From Litorimonas sp. (GTDB lineage: Bacteria > Pseudomonadota > Alphaproteobacteria > Caulobacterales > Maricaulaceae): DNA of 64,000 nt. Under the pieces are notes generated by a model. That model saw only the letters and a program-made list of their open reading frames with translations, was not told where the DNA came from and did no database searches. This document shows positions 26,760 through 35,302 of the stretch, one piece after another. The position numbers and the translations under genes were made by a program. The first letter of the stretch is position 1. Each line of letters begins with the position of its first letter. The stretch lies in assembly GCA_029936425.1 (NCBI GenBank), contig JAPYSU010000005.1, positions 1 to 64,000 on the forward strand, read 5' to 3'.

Positions 26760-27704
26760 ATGGCTGACTTTGATGTTTTCAACGGTGATGCGGATGGCAT
26801 CCTATCGCTTGTGCAATTGCGACTGGCTGATCCTCGTGAGGCGCAGCTCGTGACGGGGAGAAAGCGAGATATTGAGCTACTCAAACGGGTCGATGCGGGA
26901 GAGGGGGACCGCGTTACAGTGCTGGATATTTCTTTGTCCAAGAACCGGGATTCGCTTGAACGCATACTCACAGCCGGAGCCGGGGTATATTATTTTGACC
27001 ATCATCATGCAGACCCAATTCCGTTGCATCGAAACCTGGAGACCTTCATTGATACGTCATCTGAAGTCTGCACAGCGTTATTAGTCGATGACTATTTAGG
27101 GGAAGCTTATCGCGCTTGGGCCGTTACGGCGGCTTTTGGGGACAATTTTCCGGAACTCGCCCGAAGAAAGGCGTCGCACCTTGATTTGCCGTTAGAATCT
27201 TTGGAGAGATTAGGTCTCCTTATAAATTATAATGGATATGGCGCTGATTTATCAGACTTACATTTTCACCCCGAGGCTCTGTTCCGCGAATTGGTGAAAT
27301 ACGAAACTCCTATGGATTTTTTGTCTACCAGGACATCGATTTACTCAGAACTAGAGGCGGGGTACGAAACAGATCTTGCCGCTATGAAGGCCGGCCAAGT
27401 TGAGCTGGATACCGAAACTCATTACGCTGTTATTCTTCCCGATGCCGCGTCTTCTCGTCGGATGTCAGGACTTCATGGCAATGCATTGTCTCAAGCTTAT
27501 CCAGACAGAGCTCATGCCGTATTGACGCAAATCGCCGGTGGATATCTGGTCAGCCTCCGAGCGCCCCTTTCAAAACGCCAAGGCGCTGATGAACTTGCCA
27601 TGCAATTTGAAACAGGCGGGGGAAGAGCCGCTGCAGCAGGGATTAACCTCTTACCCCCTTCAGAGTTGAGCGCATTTATGCAGGCTTTTCAAAACGCTTT
27701 TTAA
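26760..27704 (+). CDS. DHH-family phosphoesterase, candidate PAP phosphatase
   Basis: A 314-residue DHH/DHHA1 protein with F-N-G-D-A-D-G-I (metal aspartates D10 and D12), D-H-H-H-A-D-P at 80-86 and a C-terminal G-G-G-R-A-A-A-A-G-I DHHA1 motif. The layout resembles NrnA-type enzymes, which cleave short oligonucleotides and dephosphorylate 3'-phosphoadenosine 5'-phosphate. Its place directly after cysNC makes PAP, the by-product of PAPS use, an attractive substrate. That assignment is inference; a general nanoRNase role is the alternative. Confidence 0.85.
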   Translation: MADFDVFNGDADGILSLVQLRLADPREAQLVTGRKRDIELLKRVDAGEGDRVTVLDISLSKNRDSLERILTAGAGVYYFDHHHADPIPLHRNLETFIDTSSEVCTALLVDDYLGEAYRAWAVTAAFGDNFPELARRKASHLDLPLESLERLGLLINYNGYGADLSDLHFHPEALFRELVKYETPMDFLSTRTSIYSELEAGYETDLAAMKAGQVELDTETHYAVILPDAASSRRMSGLHGNALSQAYPDRAHAVLTQIAGGYLVSLRAPLSKRQGADELAMQFETGGGRAAAAGINLLPPSELSAFMQAFQNAF

Positions 27705-27750
27705 ACAGAATGTGACTTGCGCTTTACTCTTTAAGACGAGAGGGTAAGTT

Positions 27751-28518
27751 ATGAAAAGTGATAAGATTTCTTTCCAAGGTGCCTTTGGTGATGCGCTTTC
27801 TGCGCGGCTTGATCGTCCTGAAGAGGGAGCGGTCAAAGGCTGGGTATTGTTCGCGCATGGTTTTTCCATTGGAAAAGACCTAAAACCAATCCGCACGATC
27901 TCAAAAGCTCTGGTGGAAGAGGGCTACGGTATGTTGCGATTTGATTTTACCGGGCTGGGTCAGTCGGACGGAAACTTTTCAGATACGAATTTTTCTTCCA
28001 ATGTGGCTGATATATTAGCCGCTGCGAAATACCTGCGCGAAAACGAAATGCCGCCCTGTATTCTGATTGGTCATAGTTTTGGCGGGACAGCGGCGCTCAA
28101 AGTCGCTGATGAAATTCCTGAATGCAAGGCCGTTGCTACAATTGGCGCTCCTTGTGACACGACACACATCGTGCATCAATTTGCGGATCAGCTAGAAGAA
28201 ATTGAAGAAGAGGGAGAGGCCAAAGTTTTGCTCGGCGGCCGGCCTTTTATTATTAAAGAACAATTTTTGGATGATATTGAAAATCAGGATATTGCCATGG
28301 AAATTGGCGACCTGCCGCAGGCTCTTCTCATCTTTCACTCACCTCAAGACGCGGTTGTCGGCATAGAAAATGCGGCGCATATTTATGAAATGGCAAAACA
28401 CCCCAAAAGCTTTGTCAGTCTCGACGGGGCAGATCATTTATTACTGAGAAACTCTAAGGATGCTGACTATGTCGGACGGGTTTTGGCCGCTTGGTCCTCA
28501 CGTTATATTTCTGATTAG
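27751..28518 (+). CDS. Alpha/beta hydrolase
   Basis: A 255-residue alpha/beta hydrolase with H-G-F-S-I-G-K-D near residue 36 (oxyanion region), nucleophile elbow G-H-S-F-G-G near 109-114, acid in S-P-Q-D-A-V-V-G and histidine in D-G-A-D-H-L-L. The sequence most resembles the hydrolase part of proteins often fused to or paired with OsmC-type peroxidases; no OsmC domain is here. The substrate is unknown. It lies 46 bp after the DHH gene on the same strand and may share its transcript. Confidence 0.85.
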   Translation: MKSDKISFQGAFGDALSARLDRPEEGAVKGWVLFAHGFSIGKDLKPIRTISKALVEEGYGMLRFDFTGLGQSDGNFSDTNFSSNVADILAAAKYLRENEMPPCILIGHSFGGTAALKVADEIPECKAVATIGAPCDTTHIVHQFADQLEEIEEEGEAKVLLGGRPFIIKEQFLDDIENQDIAMEIGDLPQALLIFHSPQDAVVGIENAAHIYEMAKHPKSFVSLDGADHLLLRNSKDADYVGRVLAAWSSRYISD

Positions 28519-28550
28519 AGCTTTAAGCGTTTTGAGAATTTTTATATATA

Positions 28551-28586
28551 AAAAAAGCGCCTCATAATTTAGTATGAGAACGCTTT
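28551..28586 (-). terminator. Rho-independent terminator of the csbD genes
   Basis: Read on the minus strand, AAAGCG and CGCTTT plus the inner pair CTCATA / TATGAG form a hairpin with a small internal bulge, followed by seven T. It lies 19 bp after the stop codon of the second CsbD gene and also falls between convergent transcripts. Confidence 0.8.
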
Positions 28587-28605
28587 GCATAAGTGTCTGA
28601 AAAAG

Positions 28606-28788
28606 CTAAGACCCAATATCAACTTTTAAAGCATCTTTAGCATCTCCAATAGCCTCCTGAATATTTCCTTTGGCTTTTTGAATCTTACCTTTCGCTTTCA
28701 ATGACTTATCATCAGTGGCTTCACCAATTTTTTCTTTTATTTTGCCATCTTGTTTATTGGCTTTGGCTTTTTCATGGTCGTCGGTCAT
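28606..28788 (-). CDS. CsbD family stress protein (second copy)
   Basis: A 60-residue CsbD-like protein, highly charged and Lys/Ala-rich, with the family pattern G-K-I-K-E-K-I-G-E-A-T-D-D-K-S-L-K-A-K-G followed by G-N-I-Q-E-A-I-G-D-A-K-D. CsbD proteins are general-stress proteins of unknown mechanism. It begins three bases after the stop of an upstream paralogue, lacks a good ribosome site of its own, and is probably translated by coupling. Confidence 0.9.
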   Translation of the reverse strand: MTDDHEKAKANKQDGKIKEKIGEATDDKSLKAKGKIQKAKGNIQEAIGDAKDALKVDIGS

Positions 28789-28791
28789 GGC

Positions 28792-28971
28792 TTATTTCGT
28801 AGCCTTTTTGATGGCATCTTTTGTATCGCCAACGGCTTCTTGTGCTTCACCTTTGGCCTGCTGATATTTGCCTTTGGCTTCTAGGCTTTTATCATCCATT
28901 GCTTCGCCAGCTTTTTCTTTCGCTTTGCCGGCAGCTTTATTTCCGGCGGATTTTACATGTTCTTTTTCCAT
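28792..28971 (-). CDS. CsbD family stress protein (first copy)
   Basis: A 59-residue paralogue of the next gene. It opens M-E-K-E-H-V-K-S-A-G-N-K-A-A-G-K and has the core K-E-K-A-G-E-A-M-D-D-K-S-L-E-A-K-G and E-A-V-G-D-T-K-D-A. It is preceded by AAAGGAG 8 bp before the ATG and by a GGAAC-N17-CGTA promoter, which fits stress-induced expression. Confidence 0.9.
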   Translation of the reverse strand: MEKEHVKSAGNKAAGKAKEKAGEAMDDKSLEAKGKYQQAKGEAQEAVGDTKDAIKKATK

Positions 28972-29002
28972 TTAAATGTCTCCTTTCATTAGACACAAAT
29001 AC

Positions 29003-29028
29003 TACGTGTTTGCCCCCGCTCTCGTTCC
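29003..29028 (-). promoter_or_regulatory. EcfG-type general stress promoter
   Basis: On the minus strand GGAAC (29028-29024) is followed after exactly 17 bases by CGTA (29006-29003), against the consensus GGAAC-N16/17-CGTT of the alphaproteobacterial general stress sigma factor EcfG. It lies 32 bp upstream of the first CsbD start codon. CsbD genes are typical members of that regulon. Confidence 0.65.
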
Positions 29029-29066
29029 GTTAAGACTATTTTTGTGTCCAAAGTGTAAGGGAGGGC

Positions 29067-30269
29067 ATGATTTCGCCCGCCAAACCCGCAAAAGTGAAGG
29101 CCAAACTGGCCTCTCGCCCCTATTTTGCCGCGTTAGACGGGTTCAGAGGGGTGTTTGCTATATTGATTGCCGTGCATCACACGAATTGGTTTTCCTATCT
29201 GAATTACCGCACATTCATCAATGATGCCTTCTTCATGCTCGACATGTTTTTTGCTTTTTCCGGTTTTTTGATGTTTACCTTGTACCGGAATAACTTGCAT
29301 AGCATGTATCAGGTAAAATCATTCATTGGTAAAAGGTTTGCGCGTCTCTATCCGTTGCATTTGTTCACCTTCGGGCTCTTTTTTGCTTTCGCTATTTTCA
29401 GACTGTGGGCTCACGAGGTGGGACTGGCCACTCATGATCCCGGGGAAGTTTTGCCATTTTCGCCGGAGGCCGCCAATAATTGGTGGTCTGCTCTAACGAA
29501 TTTAACATTGACCCATTCAATGGGGCTGAATGACTCGTTAAGTTTTAATGCGCCCAGCTGGACAATCAGTGTCGAGTTTTTTGCCTATTTTGTTTTTGCA
29601 GGCATGATGCTCTGGGCGCCGCCGAAAAAGCTCTGGCATTTCGGACTGATGGGGGTGGGCGTTACCGGAGCTTACATGGTTTTGTACCATCTCAAACCCA
29701 ATATGGACATTACCTATGACTATGGATTCCTGCGTTGCCTTGGCGGTTTTTTCACGGGCGTCCTCGGCGCTTGGGCTTATGCAAAGGTCAAAGCCCGGCA
29801 AGAGGTTAAAGAAAAACCAATGACCCCGAGGACTACGTCTGTATTGGAAGTCGCTTATCTCGTCATTTGCTCCGTCTTCATCTATTTTTCCAGCGGAGCG
29901 CTTCAATTTTTCGCGGCGCCGCTAATTTTCGGCTTTGTCGTTTTGTTCGCTTTCGACGGGGGGTATATTTCGAAATTTATGGGATTGCCCGTTTTCCGCT
30001 ATCTCGCGAAGATTTCCTATTCCGTTTACATGAACCATTTTTTCCTGGCGATACTATTCGGTGTAATCGGCACGCGGCTGTTTCCTGAAATTGTTAGCGG
30101 AGGGGACGGGTCAGGCTTGGTCGGCGACCTCTACCTGATACCTTACTTGGCAGCCGTGGTCGTCATGTCCCATTTCACCTATCACCTTATTGAAGTGCCG
30201 GGGGGCAGGTGGATTGGCAATTGTCTCAAACCCATAAAGACAGCGGCGGGAACCGCAGCCCGCACTTGA
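29067..30269 (+). CDS. Acyltransferase family 3 membrane protein
   Basis: A 400-residue integral membrane acyltransferase of the OafA/YrhL type with about ten hydrophobic segments. The start of the domain, A-L-D-G-F-R-G-V-F-A-I-L-I-A-V-H-H, contains the conserved Arg and His, and F-F-A-F-S-G-F-L-M-F near residue 62 and R-F-A-R-L-Y-P-L-H near 91 are hallmarks. Members O-acetylate surface polysaccharides or lipids. With the glycan genes nearby, an envelope modification is likely; the substrate is unknown. Confidence 0.9.
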   Translation: MISPAKPAKVKAKLASRPYFAALDGFRGVFAILIAVHHTNWFSYLNYRTFINDAFFMLDMFFAFSGFLMFTLYRNNLHSMYQVKSFIGKRFARLYPLHLFTFGLFFAFAIFRLWAHEVGLATHDPGEVLPFSPEAANNWWSALTNLTLTHSMGLNDSLSFNAPSWTISVEFFAYFVFAGMMLWAPPKKLWHFGLMGVGVTGAYMVLYHLKPNMDITYDYGFLRCLGGFFTGVLGAWAYAKVKARQEVKEKPMTPRTTSVLEVAYLVICSVFIYFSSGALQFFAAPLIFGFVVLFAFDGGYISKFMGLPVFRYLAKISYSVYMNHFFLAILFGVIGTRLFPEIVSGGDGSGLVGDLYLIPYLAAVVVMSHFTYHLIEVPGGRWIGNCLKPIKTAAGTAART

Positions 30270-30320
30270 GTTTAAAGCCGGGCTGGTCTAACCGCTTGCG
30301 CACTTCATAAGGACGACGCA

Positions 30321-30782
30321 ATGGCCTCTAACCGCTATAATGATTTGGATCAGCTAGGGCAAAATAATGCTCTCCCGCAATCGCCTGATGAGGCCGTATT
30401 AGAGCGGGTAAAAAATCCCTGCCCTGAGCCTTATATGGTGCGTTTGGTCGCGCCTGAATTCACCTCTATCTGTCCTGTGACAGGTCAACCGGATTTTGCC
30501 CACTTGGTCGTCGATTATTGTCCAAACGAATGGATTGTGGAGAGTAAGGCCTTCAAACTTTTCCTGGGAAGTTTTCGTAATCACGGTGATTTCCACGAAG
30601 CCTGCACAACGGGTATCGGCCGCCGCCTTGTCAAAGAAATTGAGCCGACATGGCTGCGTATCGGCGGCTATTGGTATCCCCGCGGCGGCATCCCGATTGA
30701 TGTATTCTATCAACACGGCAAAGCGCCAGAAGGCGTCTGGATCCCGGATCAAGGGGTCCAGCCTTATCGAGGGCGCGGGTAG
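30321..30782 (+). CDS. queF: NADPH-dependent 7-cyano-7-deazaguanine reductase
   Basis: QueF reduces preQ0 to preQ1 in queuosine synthesis. The 153-residue length is that of the unimodular form. [12 protein letters not shown] holds the nucleophilic cysteine that forms a thioimide, and [15 protein letters not shown] is the NADPH-binding QueF motif. AAGGAC precedes the ATG. No other queuosine genes are adjacent. Confidence 0.95.
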   Translation: MASNRYNDLDQLGQNNALPQSPDEAVLERVKNPCPEPYMVRLVAPEFTSICPVTGQPDFAHLVVDYCPNEWIVESKAFKLFLGSFRNHGDFHEACTTGIGRRLVKEIEPTWLRIGGYWYPRGGIPIDVFYQHGKAPEGVWIPDQGVQPYRGRG

Positions 30783-30820
30783 ACCTTCTTCAGTCACTTA
30801 TAACAAACTTGGTTGGAAAA

Positions 30821-30851
30821 GTCAGGCGTAAGCAGGTGCTTTACGCCTGAC
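30821..30851. terminator. Terminator-like hairpin after queF
   Basis: GTCAGGCGTAA and TTACGCCTGAC form an 11-bp perfect stem around a nine-base loop. The tail is weak on the plus strand (CTTTAC) and has four T on the minus strand. It probably ends the queF transcript but is not a textbook terminator. Confidence 0.6.
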
Positions 30852-30919
30852 CTTTACTCCGCTAACCCGTAAATTGCGCCCAATATAGTATGTGAGCAGA
30901 TAACCACCGAGGAAATTTT

Positions 30920-31621
30920 ATGCCGGTTCACCCCCCTGTTATGATTATGGGAATGCATCGCTCAGGAACTTCCTGCTTGACAGGCTGCCTGGAACAGGCC
31001 GGATTATATCTTGGGAATGTTAATACCGAGGCTGGCTTTAACAAGAAAGGCAATCGAGAAAATAGAGATATCATGACGCTTCATGATCAAATCCTGAAGC
31101 GAGTAGGAGCATCATGGGATAATCCGCCAGATCACTTGCCCGACTGGACTGCCTCAGAAATATCGAATTTGGAAACTCTCCTCGAAGATTATGATGGCAA
31201 AGAAAAATGGGGCGTCAAAGACCCTAGAAGCCTGTTCACTTTAAAAGGTTGGAAAAAGGTGACTGAGCCAAAGTTTGTAGGAACTTTCAGGCATCCGAAA
31301 GAAGTCGCGGACTCATTGGTTTACAGAGCAAAGTCTTGGGCTCAGCCGATGGAAATCGACAAGGCTTATGGGCTTTGGGCTTCTTACAATTCGAGACTGC
31401 TAGAAATCCACAACGACCAGCCATTTGATATTATTCGTTATGATATTGATTTAGTGAGTTATCGTAAAAAACTCACCATGATTATGGACAATCTAAATCT
31501 GGATGACGGAGCCTCGAATGATTTTCGGGATGAGCGATTGCACAATCAGCAAGTTGATGAAGAAATCGTTCCGTCAAATTTAAAGTCTATTTGGGAGGCG
31601 CTAAATGACATCGCCATCTAA
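30920..31621 (+). CDS. PAPS-type sulfotransferase
   Basis: A 233-residue protein with the sulfotransferase 5'-phosphosulfate loop G-M-H-R-S-G-T-S near residues 11-18 and a second PAPS-contact region F-R-H-P-K-E-V-A-D-S-L near 118-128. Such enzymes move sulfate from PAPS to sugars or other acceptors. It overlaps the following glycosyltransferase by 17 bp and stands before the dTDP-rhamnose genes, which points to a sulfated glycan. The acceptor is not known. Confidence 0.85.
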   Translation: MPVHPPVMIMGMHRSGTSCLTGCLEQAGLYLGNVNTEAGFNKKGNRENRDIMTLHDQILKRVGASWDNPPDHLPDWTASEISNLETLLEDYDGKEKWGVKDPRSLFTLKGWKKVTEPKFVGTFRHPKEVADSLVYRAKSWAQPMEIDKAYGLWASYNSRLLEIHNDQPFDIIRYDIDLVSYRKKLTMIMDNLNLDDGASNDFRDERLHNQQVDEEIVPSNLKSIWEALNDIAI

Positions 31622-32558
31622 CTCCGACAAGCCTCTTATTAGCGTTATAATCATTTCTTATAATATGGCGAGAGAGGTCCCGCGTACGGTAAAGTCTTTT
31701 CTGCCTCCATATCAGAAGGGAATCTCACATGATGATATAGAAATCATTGTTATGGAAAATGGGTCGAACGCTCCTGTTGACCCAGACATAGTTCGAAGCT
31801 GGCCGGAATGTGTCCGATATATTCAAGTGGACAATCCGAAGCCTTCACCCGCCAATGCACTCAACCAAGGCGTAGCTATGGCAAAAGGGGAGTGGGTTTG
31901 CCCGGTGATTGACGGCGCGCGGATGATAACCCCCGGCGTGATGCACCAGTCTCATACACTTATGAAGGCGCATCAAAACCCTGTCATTGCAACGATTGGC
32001 TATCATTTAGGGCATAAAACGCAGCAGGAAAATATCTTGGAAGGGTATGATCAGACCAAAGAGGATGCTTTGCTGGAGTCAATCGGCTGGCCGAATAATG
32101 CGTATAATCTGTTCAAAATTTCCAGCTTAGGAGGCTCTGCAAAAGGAGGGTGGCTCTCAAAAATTGCAGAAAGCAATGTGCTGATTCTCAAGAAAGATTT
32201 TTATCTTTCTCTCGGTGGATATGATGAAAGTTTCGATACTCCTGGAGGCGGGCTTGTAAATCTAGACTTCTTCAAGAGAGCCGTGGAGGATGAAACCAGT
32301 CAATACATCATGTTGTTGGGAGAGGGGAGCTTTCATCAGTATCACGGAGGCGTCACGACATCCCGGGCCGTCAACTTGCCAAGCCTGGAAAATAAGAAGA
32401 AAACGACTTGGGAGCTGTATTCTGAAGAATATATAGGTATCAGAGGCGAGCCCTATAAAGTCCCTCAGGAGGTTCCATTTGTTTATGGGAGAGCAACCCC
32501 AGTTGTGCGGACGCAAACGATTGAAGCTGCTTTATATATCAACTCTCTACAATTGTAA
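31605..32558 (+). CDS. Family 2 glycosyltransferase
   Basis: A 317-residue GT-A fold glycosyltransferase. The N-terminal nucleotide-binding part I-S-V-I-I-I-S-Y-N-M-A-R-E and the later P-A-N-A-L-N-Q-G-V-A-M-A-K-G are GT2 signatures. The usual metal DxD site is represented by V-I-D-G-A-R, so one of the acidic residues is shifted or replaced. It is coupled to the sulfotransferase gene. Its product is probably a surface or exopolysaccharide linkage. Confidence 0.87.
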   Translation: MTSPSNSDKPLISVIIISYNMAREVPRTVKSFLPPYQKGISHDDIEIIVMENGSNAPVDPDIVRSWPECVRYIQVDNPKPSPANALNQGVAMAKGEWVCPVIDGARMITPGVMHQSHTLMKAHQNPVIATIGYHLGHKTQQENILEGYDQTKEDALLESIGWPNNAYNLFKISSLGGSAKGGWLSKIAESNVLILKKDFYLSLGGYDESFDTPGGGLVNLDFFKRAVEDETSQYIMLLGEGSFHQYHGGVTTSRAVNLPSLENKKKTTWELYSEEYIGIRGEPYKVPQEVPFVYGRATPVVRTQTIEAALYINSLQL

Positions 32559-32743
32559 AAGTCTGGTTTTATCTCATGTGTCCAAGAAGCGGATTCGGTT
32601 CAAAGCCAAGAAGGTCTTCTTAATATTAAGTTGAGAAAATACGTCTTGAAGCCAAGATGTTTGCCTTCAGTGTTAGAGCTAGACCCTCGCATCTTTGTAT
32701 AATAACAAAGTCCAAATTTTGATCGGACAGGTATTATCTAACC

Positions 32744-33298
32744 ATGCAATTTGAAACAACTGAACTTGTTGATGTTTGGCTCATTAAGCCTAGACGGTTT
32801 TCCGATGACAGGGGCTATTTCAGCGAAACTTTCAGACAGGATTTGTTTCAAGATGCTGTAGGTAAAAAAGTCAATTTTGTTCAGGACAATTTCTCGCGCT
32901 CAAACCAAAAAGGAACTTTGCGGGGACTGCATTTTCAGAATCCGCCCTTTGCGCAGGGTAAGCTGATACGGTGTACGCGCGGTCGAATTCAGGATGTCGC
33001 AATTGATATCCGGAAAGATTCAAAAACTTACGGACAGTCTGTCTCTTTTGAACTTTCTGAAGGAAATGGGCATCAGCTCTGGATACCGGAAGGATTTCTT
33101 CATGGGTTCTGTACATTGGAAGACAATTGCGATGTTGCCTACAAATGCACCAATTACTATTCTTCCGAATGCGATGCAAACATTCGTTGGGATGATCCAA
33201 CACTGAATATAAAGTGGGACCTGGATACCGACAAGGCCGTTGTGTCTGAAAAAGATAAGACAGCGCCCTATTTCAAAGAGTTCACCTCGCCCTTCTAA
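32744..33298 (+). CDS. rfbC: dTDP-4-dehydrorhamnose 3,5-epimerase
   Basis: The third step of dTDP-L-rhamnose synthesis. The 184-residue protein has the cupin-type pattern D-D-R-G-Y-F-S-E-T-F near residues 20-29, F-V-Q-D-N-F-S-R-S-N, G-T-L-R-G-L-H-F-Q with the catalytic His, and Y-K-C-T-N-Y-Y. It is the first of the rfbCBDA set; the 185-bp gap upstream likely carries the promoter. Confidence 0.96.
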   Translation: MQFETTELVDVWLIKPRRFSDDRGYFSETFRQDLFQDAVGKKVNFVQDNFSRSNQKGTLRGLHFQNPPFAQGKLIRCTRGRIQDVAIDIRKDSKTYGQSVSFELSEGNGHQLWIPEGFLHGFCTLEDNCDVAYKCTNYYSSECDANIRWDDPTLNIKWDLDTDKAVVSEKDKTAPYFKEFTSPF

Positions 33299-33338
33299 AG
33301 GGCTATAGAGGTTCTTACTAAAATTCATTGGAGACAAT

Positions 33339-34391
33339 ATGAAATTTCTCGTCACCGGCGGCGCTGGCTTTATTGGCTCTGCCGTTATCAGGCAGGCTAT
33401 CATGGAAGGGCATGAGGTCGTTAATGTCGACAAATTGACCTATGCTGCAAATCTCAACAGTTTGAGAGAAATTACAGACTCTCCACTCTATCATTTCGAA
33501 AAAGTTGATATTTGCAATAAGGATGAGGTCGACCGTGTTTTCTCTGAATACGAACCACAGGGAATCATGCATCTGGCGGCAGAATCGCATGTTGACCGTT
33601 CTATTGATGGCCCGGATGCATTCATGCAAACGAATATCATCGGGACGTTCAACCTATTGCAAGCGGCCAGAAAATATCGGGACCAGTTGCCGTCAGAGGC
33701 GGCCGATAGCTTTCGGTTCCATCATGTTTCAACCGATGAGGTCTACGGGGACTTGAGTGAAACTGATCCGGCTTTTGAAGAAACGACCTCTTATGACCCG
33801 AGTTCGCCTTACTCTGCTTCAAAGGCAGCTTCAGACCACTTAGTCAGAGCCTGGGCCCGCACTTTTGGTCTGCCTATCTTGATTACAAATTGCTCGAATA
33901 ATTATGGTCCATACCAGTTTCCCGAAAAACTCATTCCCGTTGTTATTTTGAAAGCTTTGCATGGCGAGCAAATTCCGGTCTACGGCAAAGGAGATAATAT
34001 CCGGGACTGGCTTTATGTAGATGACCATGCAGACGCTCTTTTGGCAGTCTTACAGAGAGGAACGCCGGGCGAGACGTATAATATTGGCGGTAATAATGAA
34101 CGGTCCAATCTGGAGCTCGTCACCACGTTGTGTGGGATGATGGACGAAAAACTTTCGAGACCCAAGAAAACACATGAAGGCTTGATAGAGTTTGTAACAG
34201 ACCGTCCAGGTCATGATCGGCGTTATGCAATTAATGCCAGCAAGATCGAATCAGAACTCGGCTGGGTTCCAAAAATCACTTGGGATGAAGGTTTTCAGAA
34301 AACTCTGGATTGGTATATTGAGAATGAATGGTGGTGGCGACCTCTCGTTAAGGAGGGCGCTTTTGGGAAAAGAATTGGGCAAAAGTCCTAA
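33339..34391 (+). CDS. rfbB: dTDP-glucose 4,6-dehydratase
   Basis: The second step of the dTDP-rhamnose pathway. The extended short-chain dehydrogenase of 350 residues has the NAD-binding G-G-A-G-F-I-G-S at 7-14, [20 protein letters not shown] and the [10 protein letters not shown] catalytic Tyr/Lys motif. It lies 40 bp after rfbC and 3 bp before rfbD. Confidence 0.97.
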   Translation: MKFLVTGGAGFIGSAVIRQAIMEGHEVVNVDKLTYAANLNSLREITDSPLYHFEKVDICNKDEVDRVFSEYEPQGIMHLAAESHVDRSIDGPDAFMQTNIIGTFNLLQAARKYRDQLPSEAADSFRFHHVSTDEVYGDLSETDPAFEETTSYDPSSPYSASKAASDHLVRAWARTFGLPILITNCSNNYGPYQFPEKLIPVVILKALHGEQIPVYGKGDNIRDWLYVDDHADALLAVLQRGTPGETYNIGGNNERSNLELVTTLCGMMDEKLSRPKKTHEGLIEFVTDRPGHDRRYAINASKIESELGWVPKITWDEGFQKTLDWYIENEWWWRPLVKEGAFGKRIGQKS

Positions 34392-34394
34392 TTT

Positions 34395-35297
34395 ATGTCG
34401 CATCATATTCTTGCATTCGGAAAGACGGGTCAGCTGGGTCTCGCGCTGATTGATCAGGCCGATCGTTTTGATGTTTCGCTAAGTTCTATTTCGCGTGGGG
34501 AATGTGATCTGGCACAGTCCCCGGCCACTCTTAAACTGTTTTTAGAAGCGCAGGAGCGTCCCGAGGCCATTATTATTGCAGCTGCCTATACGGCTGTTGA
34601 TCTGGCTGAAACAGAACATGAGGCTGCCTACGCCGTTAACCAACGCGCGTCCAAGGTGATTTCTGAATATTGTCAAAAGCATGATATTCCGATGGTCTTT
34701 ATCTCCACAGATTACGTTTTCGACGGTGAAAAAAGTTCACCGTATTTGGAAACAGATAAGGTTGCGCCGATAAACGTTTACGGCGCCAGCAAATTGGCCG
34801 GGGAAGAGAGCGTGAGTGGGTCAGGATGCCGTCATGCGATCTTGCGGACATCTTGGGTTTTCGATGGTCAAGGCAAAAACTTTTTTACCACAATGATGAA
34901 ACTAGGCGAAACAAGAAGCGACTTAAACGTTGTAGCAGATCAGTATGGTCGTCCCACTTATGCCGCCGATTTAGCAAACGCTGTCTATCTATCGGCGAAA
35001 GCGTTGATTGATCGCAATAAAAGCGCTGAAGGTGTTTTTCATATCAGCGGGGCTGGGGACGTTACAAATTGGGCTGAATTTGCAAAGCGCATATTTGACC
35101 AAACAGAGGCAATGCGTTCGCATAAAATGACCGTAAATGCTATTCCGTCTTCTGAATATCCCTCTACAGCGAAGCGTCCCGACTATTCGGTGATGGACAC
35201 TTCGAAATTTGAAAAGATACATAATGTCGTTATGCCTAACTGGACAGATGGCTTAAACCGCGCCATTCAGGAATATGTTAGCAACGCGAAGGACTAA
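34395..35297 (+). CDS. rfbD: dTDP-4-dehydrorhamnose reductase
   Basis: The last step, reducing the 4-keto sugar to dTDP-L-rhamnose with NADPH. The 300-residue protein has the nucleotide motif F-G-K-T-G-Q-L-G, I-S-T-D-Y-V-F-D-G and the catalytic Y-G-A-S-K near residue 129. It lies 5 bp before rfbA. Confidence 0.95.
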   Translation: MSHHILAFGKTGQLGLALIDQADRFDVSLSSISRGECDLAQSPATLKLFLEAQERPEAIIIAAAYTAVDLAETEHEAAYAVNQRASKVISEYCQKHDIPMVFISTDYVFDGEKSSPYLETDKVAPINVYGASKLAGEESVSGSGCRHAILRTSWVFDGQGKNFFTTMMKLGETRSDLNVVADQYGRPTYAADLANAVYLSAKALIDRNKSAEGVFHISGAGDVTNWAEFAKRIFDQTEAMRSHKMTVNAIPSSEYPSTAKRPDYSVMDTSKFEKIHNVVMPNWTDGLNRAIQEYVSNAKD

Positions 35298-35302
35298 GCA
35301 GC

